Shown here piece after piece: positions 1-6,341 of a stretch of 64,000 bases of DNA. The DNA comes from Streptacidiphilus fuscans (GTDB lineage: Bacteria; Actinomycetota; Actinomycetes; Streptomycetales; Streptomycetaceae), in contig NZ_JADPRT010000005.1 of assembly GCF_015690355.1 (NCBI RefSeq), positions 264,503 to 328,502 of the forward strand, given 5' to 3'. A model generated the notes under the pieces. The model saw only the letters and a program-made list of their open reading frames with translations. It had not been told where the DNA came from and ran no database searches. The translations under genes and the position numbers were made by a program. Each line of letters opens with the position of its first letter. The stretch's first letter is position 1.

Positions 1-60
1 CCTTGGGCGCTTCAGGTCGCCGTCCGTCTACGCGGCCTATGCGCAAGGGGGGTTCCACCC

Positions 61-1464
61 ATGTCAGTTTCCCGAACAAGAAGACGCCGCCTGACCGCCC
101 GCGCCGCCGGCACGGTCGGCGCCATGGCGCTCGTCCTGGGCGCCACCATGGCGCCCGCCGGGGCGGCCACGCCGCACACCGGAAAGCCGCACACCGGCAA
201 GGGGTCCGGCGCCGTCGTCCCGGACGCGCCGATGACCGACAGCGCCGGCGGTCCCGTGGGCGGCCCGGCCGACGACACCGCCGTCGCCCGGGCGCAGGCC
301 GCCGCCAACGGCGGCAGCACACAGGGCGGTACGGCGGGCCTGCCGCACGTGCATGCGGGCCCGGTGGGCAGCAACGTCGTCCGGTCGGTCACGCCGGTGA
401 TCCCGGCCCCGACCGGCCCGTACCAGGTCGGCACGGTCAACCTGCACCTGGTCGACAAGACCCGCTACGACCCGTGGGTTCCGACCTACCCGCCGCGCGA
501 GCTGATGGTCCAGCTCTGGTATCCCACCGTGGCGGCCACCGGCCATCAACTCGCGCCCTGGCTGCAGTCCCTGGCGGGCAGTCACTTCCTGCAGAGCTGG
601 AAGGTCAAGCCCGGCACGGTCACCCTGCCGACGACGGCCGGGCATCTCGGCGCGCCGGTGGACACCAAGTTGGGCAAGCTGCCGGTGGTGCTCTACTCGA
701 CCGGTTTCCACTCGGACCGCTCGCAGGGCACGACGCTCGCCGAGGACCTGGCCAGCCGCGGCTTCCTGGTGGTCGAGATCGACAGCACCCACGACGCCGA
801 GGAGGTGCAGTTCCCGGGCAACCGCCTGGAGTTGGAGACGGCGGCGAGCGCCAAGTACACGCTCACCGTCCGCTCGGCCGACGCCAAGTTCGTCGTCAAC
901 GAGCTGGCCCTGATCGCCAAGGGCACCGACCCGGACGTCGACCACGCTCCGCTCCCCGCAGGCCTGGCGGGCGACATCGACATGTCGCGGATCGGCATGT
1001 TCGGCTGGTCGCTCGGCGGCCCGACAGTGATGGACGCGATGGCGCTGGACCCACGGATCGCCGCGGGCGCGGACCTCGACGGCGAGCTCTACGGCCCGGT
1101 CCTGTCGCAGAACCTCAAGCGGCCGATCCTGCTCTTCGGCGCGTCGTACCACGACCGTCGCGAGGACGGGAGCTGGGCGACCTTCTGGGCGCACCAGACC
1201 GGACCGCGTTACGAGTTGAAGCTGGCGGGCACCCAGCACCTGACGTTCAGCGACTACGCGATCATGTTCGGCCAGGCCGGTGCCCAGTTCGGCCTCAAGC
1301 CCGCCCAGATCCAGGCGGACCTCGGCACGCTCAACCTCAACCGCGCCTTCCTCATCGAGCGCACCTACCTGGCCGCGTACTTCGACGTGGCCCTGCACAT
1401 CACCAACAACCCGCTGATGAACGGGCCCTCCAAGAGCTTCCCGGAGATCTCGTTCATCCGCTGA
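61..1464 (+). CDS. Secreted alpha/beta hydrolase, PAF-acetylhydrolase-like
   Basis: A 467-residue exported hydrolase, probably an esterase or lipase acting on short acyl esters outside the cell. An Arg-rich start (residues 6-10), a hydrophobic stretch (about 16-36) and an AxA-type end form a signal peptide. A Gly/Ala-rich linker to about residue 105 precedes the catalytic fold. The nucleophile elbow GWSLGG places the catalytic Ser at residue 317. The strand-loop STGFHSDR (about 220) resembles the oxyanion region of plasma/type II PAF-acetylhydrolases, and the His in GTQHLTF near the C-terminus is a plausible catalytic base. The ATG follows a strong AAGGGGGG ribosome binding site. It is convergent with the TetR gene. 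Family assignment is firm at fold level; the substrate is unknown. Confidence 0.85.
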   Translation: MSVSRTRRRRLTARAAGTVGAMALVLGATMAPAGAATPHTGKPHTGKGSGAVVPDAPMTDSAGGPVGGPADDTAVARAQAAANGGSTQGGTAGLPHVHAGPVGSNVVRSVTPVIPAPTGPYQVGTVNLHLVDKTRYDPWVPTYPPRELMVQLWYPTVAATGHQLAPWLQSLAGSHFLQSWKVKPGTVTLPTTAGHLGAPVDTKLGKLPVVLYSTGFHSDRSQGTTLAEDLASRGFLVVEIDSTHDAEEVQFPGNRLELETAASAKYTLTVRSADAKFVVNELALIAKGTDPDVDHAPLPAGLAGDIDMSRIGMFGWSLGGPTVMDAMALDPRIAAGADLDGELYGPVLSQNLKRPILLFGASYHDRREDGSWATFWAHQTGPRYELKLAGTQHLTFSDYAIMFGQAGAQFGLKPAQIQADLGTLNLNRAFLIERTYLAAYFDVALHITNNPLMNGPSKSFPEISFIR

Positions 1465-1504
1465 CCCGACCGTCGGCGGCGGCTGCTCCTCGCTCCAGCT
1501 CGCC

Positions 1505-1534
1505 CTAGCGCCTCGTGCCAGGGCCTCGCGCTAG
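1505..1534. terminator. Weak hairpin between convergent genes
   Basis: Arms CTAGCGC (1505-1511) and GCGCTAG (1528-1534) are perfectly complementary with a 16-base loop. They lie between the hydrolase stop and the TetR stop, and the TetR stop codon is inside the right arm. There is no T-tract, so a terminator role is only plausible. Confidence 0.3.
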
Positions 1535-2112
1535 CGAAGATCGGCCGCCGCCGCACGGAGCTCGTCGAACGCCGCCCGCGTGAGGTCCGCCAGCTCGCCC
1601 GGGTCCTCGTCCCGGCTGGGGTCGGCCCAGCGGGCGTAGCCGATCCCGAACGCGAGCACGCCGAGTCCGGCCGCCACCTGCGCCGTCGACTCCGCCACGC
1701 CCCGCTTCTTCAACGCGTCCACCATCGCCGCGGCCATGCCCATGCTCTTCAGCGCGTTGCGCCGCTGAAGCTCCTCGTTCGCCTCGATCGCCGCGTGCAG
1801 CAACGGGCTGAGCTCGCGGTTGAACGCCGTCATCTCGCCCGACGCCCGCTCCAGACCGGCCGCGACCGCTGTCAGCGGCGTCGCGTCCGCAGGGGCAGCG
1901 TCGATGCCCTCGGCCAGCAGGCGACTGAGCGTCGCCTGCCCCGCGGTGAGGATCTCGCGCTTGTCGGCGAAGTGGCGGAAGAACGTGCTGCGGGTGAGCT
2001 CCGCCCGCTCGGCGATCTGCGTGACCGTCGTGTCGTCGTAACCCTGCTCAGCAAACAGGCTGAGCGCGGCCACGACCAGGCGCTGCTTGGCATCCGGCTT
2101 CCATCTGGGCAT
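1531..2112 (-). CDS. TetR-family transcriptional regulator
   Basis: A 193-residue one-domain repressor. The N-terminal helix-turn-helix spans about residues 30-48 (TVTQIAERAELTRSTFFRHF), the classic TetR signature, followed by an Ala-rich helical ligand-binding domain. It faces the SDR gene at 2197 across an 84-bp region holding two near-identical 22-bp operators, so it very likely represses that gene and itself. The ATG at 2112 has no ribosome binding site. Instead a TAGGAT -10 hexamer lies six bases upstream of it, which implies a leaderless transcript. The inducer cannot be deduced. Confidence 0.92.
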   Translation of the reverse strand: MPRWKPDAKQRLVVAALSLFAEQGYDDTTVTQIAERAELTRSTFFRHFADKREILTAGQATLSRLLAEGIDAAPADATPLTAVAAGLERASGEMTAFNRELSPLLHAAIEANEELQRRNALKSMGMAAAMVDALKKRGVAESTAQVAAGLGVLAFGIGYARWADPSRDEDPGELADLTRAAFDELRAAAADLR

Positions 2113-2118
2113 ACGACC

Positions 2119-2124
2119 ATCCTA
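2119..2124 (-). promoter_or_regulatory. -10 element of a leaderless tetR promoter
   Basis: On the minus strand TAGGAT is followed by six bases and then the TetR ATG. Transcription starting about seven bases past a -10 would begin at the start codon. Operator 1 lies immediately upstream over the -35 position, as expected for autorepression. No good -35 is visible. Confidence 0.5.
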
Positions 2125-2126
2125 GA

Positions 2127-2148
2127 TGATGCGACTTCTGTCGCATCA
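2127..2148. promoter_or_regulatory. TetR operator 1 (perfect 22-bp palindrome)
   Basis: TGATGCGAC, a 4-base centre (TTCT), then GTCGCATCA: perfect 9-bp arms. It lies between the divergent TetR and SDR starts, and TetR-family proteins typically bind such sites next to their own gene. The second copy starts exactly 32 bp downstream (about three helical turns). Confidence 0.75.
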
Positions 2149-2158
2149 CGGTGTACGG

Positions 2159-2180
2159 TGATAGGACACTAGTCGCATCA
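2159..2180. promoter_or_regulatory. TetR operator 2 (imperfect copy of operator 1)
   Basis: TGATAGGAC, 4 bases, GTCGCATCA. The right arm is identical to operator 1 and the left arm matches at 7 of 9 positions. It overlaps the likely core promoter of the SDR gene (a TAGGAC hexamer at 2162-2167) and ends 16 bp before the SDR start codon, so occupancy would block SDR transcription. Confidence 0.65.
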
Positions 2181-2196
2181 CTCCTTGGAGCTCGCC

Positions 2197-3078
2197 ATGC
2201 GCGTCTTCATCACCGGCGGAACGGGCCTGATCGGCTCGGCCGTCGTCGCCGAACTGCTCTCTGGCGGCCATTCCGTCACCGCCCTCGCCCGATCCGACGC
2301 CTCCGCGGCCCGCGCCGAGGCCGCCGGCGCGGGCGCGCTGCGCGGGGGCCTCACCGACCTCGACGTGCTGCGCAGCGGCGCGGAGCAGGCGGACGGCGTC
2401 ATCCACCTCGCCTTCAGCAACGACTTCAGCTCGCCCGAGGCACTCGCCCGCGCGATCGCCGAGGAAGGCGCCGCGCTCGCGGCGATCGGTGACGCCCTCG
2501 TCGGCACTGACCGGCCCCTGGTCACCGTGTCCGGCACGCCCCACGTCGCCGGACGCGCGTCGACCGAGCAGGACCCGCTGCCGCTGGTGGGACCCGTCGC
2601 CGGACGCAGCGAGTCGGTCACCCGCACCCTCGCACTCGCCTCCCGCGGCGTGCGCACTTCGGCGGTGCGGATGCCCCGCACGGTCCACAACCAGGGCCAG
2701 GGCGGCTTCGCGGGTCTGCTGACCGACATCGCCCGCCGCACGGGCGTCGCCGGCTACCCGGGCGACGGTGCACAGCGCTGGCCCGCGGTCCACGCGCTCG
2801 ACGCCGCGGTCCTGTTCCGGCTCGCTCTGGAGAAGGCTCCGGCCGGAACCTCCTGGCATGCCGTCGACGACGAGGGCGACGCGGTCCGCGACATCGCCGC
2901 GGTCATCGGTCGGCGGCTCAACCTCCCCGTCAAGCCAGTCCCGCAGGAGAGCTTCGGCCCCCTCGGCCTGATCTTCGCGACCGACCAGCCCTCCTCCAGC
3001 GCCCACACCCGCGCCACCCTCGGCTGGACGCCGACCCACCCGCGCCTGCTCGCCGACCTCGAGAACATCGAGGCCTGA
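2197..3078 (+). CDS. Atypical SDR / NAD(P)-dependent epimerase-like protein
   Basis: A 293-residue Rossmann-fold protein of the extended/atypical SDR group. The dinucleotide-binding motif TGGTGLIG sits at residues 6-13. I see no standard YxxxK catalytic pair, as in many atypical SDRs that reduce or only bind their ligand. I chose the ATG at 2197 over an upstream in-frame TTG because GGAG sits at 2187-2190. It is divergent from the TetR gene and lies under the operator pair, so it is probably the main target of that repressor, perhaps a detoxifying reductase. The substrate is not deducible. Confidence 0.88.
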   Translation: MRVFITGGTGLIGSAVVAELLSGGHSVTALARSDASAARAEAAGAGALRGGLTDLDVLRSGAEQADGVIHLAFSNDFSSPEALARAIAEEGAALAAIGDALVGTDRPLVTVSGTPHVAGRASTEQDPLPLVGPVAGRSESVTRTLALASRGVRTSAVRMPRTVHNQGQGGFAGLLTDIARRTGVAGYPGDGAQRWPAVHALDAAVLFRLALEKAPAGTSWHAVDDEGDAVRDIAAVIGRRLNLPVKPVPQESFGPLGLIFATDQPSSSAHTRATLGWTPTHPRLLADLENIEA

Positions 3079-3086
3079 GCGGCGGT

Positions 3087-3137
3087 GGAGCGTGCCGCCC
3101 GCGTCGTCGCCCTCGCCCAGCGGGGGCGGCACGCTCC
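3087..3137. terminator. Strong GC hairpin after the SDR gene
   Basis: Left arm 3087-3100 and right arm 3124-3137 pair perfectly over 14 bp (core GAGCGTGCCGCCC with GGGCGGCACGCTC) around a 23-base loop, 9 bp after the SDR stop. There is no U-run, which is usual for actinobacterial terminators. Confidence 0.6.
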
Positions 3138-3239
3138 TCGAACCCGACGGCGATGCGCCCGCCGTGGCGACGGCGTTCGGCCGGCCGCGTCGCGTACGGT
3201 CTGCTGCAGGACCGCCGTTGTGTGGAAGGACGCCTCGGG

Positions 3240-3662
3240 ATGATCGACCACGTCTACATCTCCGTCACGGACATCGAGAAGTCGCTGGCCTTCTACATCG
3301 AGGCACTGAAGCCTCTCGGCTGGCGCGCTTTCGGGAACTACGACGCCGCGTCAGGCCCCGACAACGTCCCGGACCTCTTCGGCCTCGGCGACGCCACCTA
3401 CGTCTCCGGCACCGGCGTCGGATCGAGCATCTGGCTCCGCCGCCGCAACCCCGGCGAGACGGGCCTGTACCTCGGCATCGTCTGCGACACCAACGAGGCC
3501 GTCGACGCGGCCTACACGGCGGCGATCAACGCCGGCGGCCTCGACGAGGGCCGCCCGGCCGACCGCACGTACTTCGCCCCCGGCTACTACGCGGCCAACG
3601 TCGCCGACTTCGACGGCAACCGCCTGGAGTTCGTCCACAAGGCCTGGAACTCCGCACACTAG
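3240..3662 (+). CDS. VOC-superfamily (glyoxalase/dioxygenase fold) protein
   Basis: A 140-residue single-module vicinal-oxygen-chelate protein. It has the N-terminal beta-alpha unit MIDHVYISVTDIEKSLAFY, a central GLYLGIVCD strand and the C-terminal signature DFDGNRLEFVHK, whose Glu is a typical metal ligand. The ATG at 3240 has GGAAGGA upstream; longer in-frame starts lack a ribosome binding site and would add a non-homologous tail. Such proteins are metal-dependent lyases, dioxygenases or drug-binding proteins, and the sequence does not say which. Confidence 0.85.
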   Translation: MIDHVYISVTDIEKSLAFYIEALKPLGWRAFGNYDAASGPDNVPDLFGLGDATYVSGTGVGSSIWLRRRNPGETGLYLGIVCDTNEAVDAAYTAAINAGGLDEGRPADRTYFAPGYYAANVADFDGNRLEFVHKAWNSAH

Positions 3663-3726
3663 CCCGCCACGTGCGGGCCCGAAGCGCCCGGCCTTCAGCC
3701 GCCATCGAAGCGGCTAGGCTCCTCGC

Positions 3727-3807
3727 ATGCCCCGAAGCAGCGCGGTCGTGTTCGACATCGGCGAGGCCGACTCCCCCTGCGCGCACTCAGAGGCGGTCGC
3801 GGCATGA
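3727..3807 (+). CDS. Short upstream ORF resembling a HAD N-terminus (possible gene remnant)
   Basis: A 26-codon ORF whose start MPRSSAVVFDIGE resembles the first strand (VVFDIGG) of haloacid-dehalogenase hydrolases. The resemblance stops there. Its TGA overlaps the ATG of the following GNAT gene as ATGA. Either a decayed gene remnant or a leader peptide coupled to GNAT translation would fit. Confidence 0.35.
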   Translation: MPRSSAVVFDIGEADSPCAHSEAVAA

Positions 3808-4316
3808 CCATCGCAGCTCAGCTCATCAGCACCCCGCGACTGGACCTGCTGCCGCTCGACCTGGACCACGCGCCGGAGATGGCCGGGGTGCTCAGTGACC
3901 CCGCCCTGCACGCCTTCATTGGTGGAGCCCCTGACACCCCGCAAGCCCTGCGCGCCCGCTATCTGCGCCTGACCGCGGGCTCCCCCGATCCGGCCGTCTC
4001 CTGGCTGAACTGGGTGATCCAGCTGCGCGACGAGGCGCGGCTGACCGGCACGGTCCAGGCGACGGTCACCGTCGCCGACCGCATGCCCGTCGCGGAGGTC
4101 GCCTGGGTGGTGGGAACTCCGTGGCAGGGAAAGGGAATTGCCACCGAAGCGGCCCGAGGGCTCGTCGCGTGGCTCCGCGACCTGTCGGTGCACACCGTCG
4201 TCGCCCACATCCACCCCGACCACCACGCGTCCGCCGCCGTCGCCCGCGCCGCCGGGCTCACGCCGACCGACGAACGCCATGACGGCGAGACCCTCTGGCG
4301 ACGGACCCTCAGGTAA
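3804..4316 (+). CDS. GNAT-family N-acetyltransferase (RimJ/RimL type)
   Basis: A 170-residue acetyl-CoA-dependent N-acetyltransferase. The N-terminal TPRLDLLPL strand is typical of the RimJ/RimL (Acetyltransf_3) group. The core VAWVVGTPWQGKGIATEAARGLVAWL carries the acetyl-CoA pyrophosphate-binding loop (Q/R-x-x-G-x-G/A, here QGKGIA at about residue 112). The start overlaps the stop of a 26-codon upstream ORF (ATGA), suggesting coupled translation. The acceptor could be a protein N-terminus, an amine antibiotic or a small metabolite. Confidence 0.88.
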   Translation: MTIAAQLISTPRLDLLPLDLDHAPEMAGVLSDPALHAFIGGAPDTPQALRARYLRLTAGSPDPAVSWLNWVIQLRDEARLTGTVQATVTVADRMPVAEVAWVVGTPWQGKGIATEAARGLVAWLRDLSVHTVVAHIHPDHHASAAVARAAGLTPTDERHDGETLWRRTLR

Positions 4317-4363
4317 CCGCACGGCCGCGTCAACGCGCGCCGCGCCTCAACCCGCCCCGCGCC

Positions 4364-4912
4364 TCAGTCCGCCGAGCCGGCGGCTCTGCGGGCGGCGTAG
4401 GAGCGGGTTTTGACCCGGTTCCCGCAGACGCGCATGGAACACCACCTGCGGCTGTGGTTCTTCGACAGGTCCCAGAACACCAGCTCGCACTCGTGCTCGG
4501 CGCAACGCTTGAGGCGGACTGAGTCGCCGGTCAGCCGGAGCTGTGTCCAGGCGACGGCGAGAGCTGCCAGCGGCTGGAGTGAGGGCGCCAGTTCAGGGCT
4601 CGGGACGAGCGGCGCGGCCTGGATGCTCGCGTGCAGCGGCAGAGTACGCAGGATCGCGTCGGCCGCGTCGACGAGGGCGGCCACCGGGCTGGCGCCCACA
4701 TGTGCGCCGAGTTGTTCACGGATGCCGGCGCGCAGCGCGAGATACCGCTCGTACACGTCGGAACTCAGGCGGCGGCGCTCGCTGAGCAGACCCTGTGCGA
4801 GCAGCCAGTCGGTCGTGTGACCCGGCGTATCCAGCGCGTCGGTGCCGTACTCGAGGTTGAGCGTGTTCGCGAACGCCTCGATCAGCAGCGCGGCCGGTGG
4901 CGGTTCGAGCAT
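4364..4912 (-). CDS. CGNR zinc-finger / ABATE-domain regulator
   Basis: A 182-residue protein with an N-terminal ABATE-type helical domain (about 5-125) and a C-terminal CGNR zinc finger. Four cysteines, C137, C142, C158 and C163, end in the diagnostic CGNR followed by a basic helix (RSYAARRA). The family is considered a stress-linked DNA-binding regulator. The start at 4912 is preceded by a near-perfect AAAGGAGG ribosome binding site; the longer upstream reading is an overlap artefact. It is divergent from the DMT exporter at 5066, with a pair of inverted TTACCGGTT elements between them. Confidence 0.88.
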   Translation of the reverse strand: MLEPPPAALLIEAFANTLNLEYGTDALDTPGHTTDWLLAQGLLSERRRLSSDVYERYLALRAGIREQLGAHVGASPVAALVDAADAILRTLPLHASIQAAPLVPSPELAPSLQPLAALAVAWTQLRLTGDSVRLKRCAEHECELVFWDLSKNHSRRWCSMRVCGNRVKTRSYAARRAAGSAD

Positions 4913-4980
4913 CCGGCGCCTCCTTTCCGCGAAGTGGCCGAGCGAGCCCACTCCGAGCGAGATTACACCAGCTATCGCGA

Positions 4981-5040
4981 TTACCGGTTGTCCATCGACG
5001 CCCCGCGTGCCAGACTCGCGGCCCGAGGGGTAACCGGTAA
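4981..5040. promoter_or_regulatory. Inverted pair of 9-bp TTACCGGTT elements
   Basis: TTACCGGTT at 4981-4989 and its exact reverse complement AACCGGTAA at 5032-5040, 51 bp (about five helical turns) apart, in the divergent region between the CGNR regulator and the DMT exporter. The position suggests a cooperative operator, perhaps for the CGNR protein itself. Confidence 0.5.
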
Positions 5041-5065
5041 AACGGATAGATGGTGAGGGCGTTTC

Positions 5066-6079
5066 ATGGGTGGCTCGTTGCTCGTCGCCTTCGCAGTCAC
5101 ACTGCAGGCACTGTCGAACGGGCTGCTGTCCGGCAATCTCAACGGCGCGGAGAGCGTCCTGCTCTCGTTCATCGCCTTCGGCACGTCGGCCCTGGTGTTC
5201 GGCGTAACGGCCAGGCTGCGGGCGGTCGGTGAGCGCGTACCGCTGCGCGGCCTTCGACTGCGCCTGATGGTGGCGCTCAACGTGGCCACGGCCGTGACGT
5301 TCCTCGGCTTCTACTGGTCTCTCTCCGCGATTCCAGCCCCGTTGGCCGCCGCGGTCGAGACCGGAATCGGTCCGCTTGCCGTGGCCTGCTTCCGGATCCG
5401 CAAATCCCCGCCCGCGCGCCGCACCGCCGAACTCGGCCTCGGCGCAGTCGCTCTGACGCTGGCGTTGTCCGTGGGATCCCGCATGGTCTCGACGGGCCGG
5501 GGCGAATCCCCGGCGCTCCTCGCGGGCGGGGTGGGCATCGCCGCGATCGCCGGCTGCTCGGCGGCCGCAATCGCGACACTCTCGCACCGCCTGGGACAAC
5601 TCCGGGTCACCCCGGTCCAGGTGACGGCGCACCGCTTCCATCTCACCTATCTGATCGCGGCAGCGGTGCTGGCCTTTGCGGGCCACCCCGCCGAGGGTTG
5701 GACCGCATCACGCGTGGGGTTCATCGCGTCGATCGCGGTACTCGGCGCGACCCTTCCCCTGTTCGTCCTGCAGATCGGCATGCAGCGCACCCCACCTATG
5801 GCCGTGACGCTGATTGCCTCGGCGGTCCCCGGCCTGACCTACCTCATGGCGTCACTCGTCGGGCAGCAGAGGTTCGACGCCCTCACCTTCGTGTTGATCA
5901 ACGGAAGCCTCGCTGTCGCCTTCCTCGGCCCCGTCCTCACCAGACGCCTGCCGACGCCGACCGGACAGCCGCCCGCCCGAATTATCCCGAGATGCTCCCC
6001 GGTTCGCCCTGGCGAATCTGGCGAATGCCGCGCCACCCCCTCCCAAAGAGGCCGGTCAGGGCGGAGGCTGGGCGTATGA
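5066..6079 (+). CDS. DMT/EamA-family transporter
   Basis: A 337-residue integral membrane protein with about ten hydrophobic segments arranged as two EamA repeats (roughly 5-140 and 155-300), typical of drug/metabolite exporters of the RhtA/YdcZ type. Examples include VATAVTFLGFYWSLSAIPAPLAAAV in the first repeat and a matching ...LQIGMQRTPP... region in the second. The last 35 residues are hydrophilic. The ATG has GAGG seven bases upstream. It is divergently paired with the CGNR regulator, and such regulator-exporter pairs usually respond to the exported compound. The substrate is unknown. Confidence 0.88.
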   Translation: MGGSLLVAFAVTLQALSNGLLSGNLNGAESVLLSFIAFGTSALVFGVTARLRAVGERVPLRGLRLRLMVALNVATAVTFLGFYWSLSAIPAPLAAAVETGIGPLAVACFRIRKSPPARRTAELGLGAVALTLALSVGSRMVSTGRGESPALLAGGVGIAAIAGCSAAAIATLSHRLGQLRVTPVQVTAHRFHLTYLIAAAVLAFAGHPAEGWTASRVGFIASIAVLGATLPLFVLQIGMQRTPPMAVTLIASAVPGLTYLMASLVGQQRFDALTFVLINGSLAVAFLGPVLTRRLPTPTGQPPARIIPRCSPVRPGESGECRATPSQRGRSGRRLGV

Positions 6080-6261
6080 CCGCAAGCAACAGGTTCGAAC
6101 ACGACGACGGCGCGGAGCGCCCAGGATCCGCGCATCTTCCCCGATCCATCATCGACTGGCTGATCAGTGACGAGGACCGCGAGACGGAGAACGGCGAGGA
6201 CAGCGAGGATGACAGGCTCGCCTCCGCCTGCCCCTGCTCCGGCCGACCGTCGTCCCCTTGA
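6076..6261 (+). CDS. Small acidic ORF overlapping the exporter stop
   Basis: A 61-codon ORF whose ATG overlaps the exporter TGA (ATGA), so it could be translationally coupled. The product is strongly acidic in the middle (SDEDRETENGEDSEDD) and ends in a short Cys/Pro/Ser segment (ASACPCSGRPSSP). I recognise no family. The acidic middle and Cys-containing end recall peptide precursors, but no maturation enzyme is nearby. It may be spurious. Confidence 0.3.
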   Translation: MTASNRFEHDDGAERPGSAHLPRSIIDWLISDEDRETENGEDSEDDRLASACPCSGRPSSP

Positions 6262-6341
6262 CCGACCGCAACAGAAAACAACGGGAAGCGCGGCTGGCCC
6301 GAGTTTCTGACCCTCCGTCACCACCCATGCCGGTTAACCGG

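Noticed and set aside
6085..6110. GGTTCGAAC string resembling a tRNA T-loop
   Set aside because: No acceptor, D or anticodon stem can be drawn around it; it lies in a small ORF.
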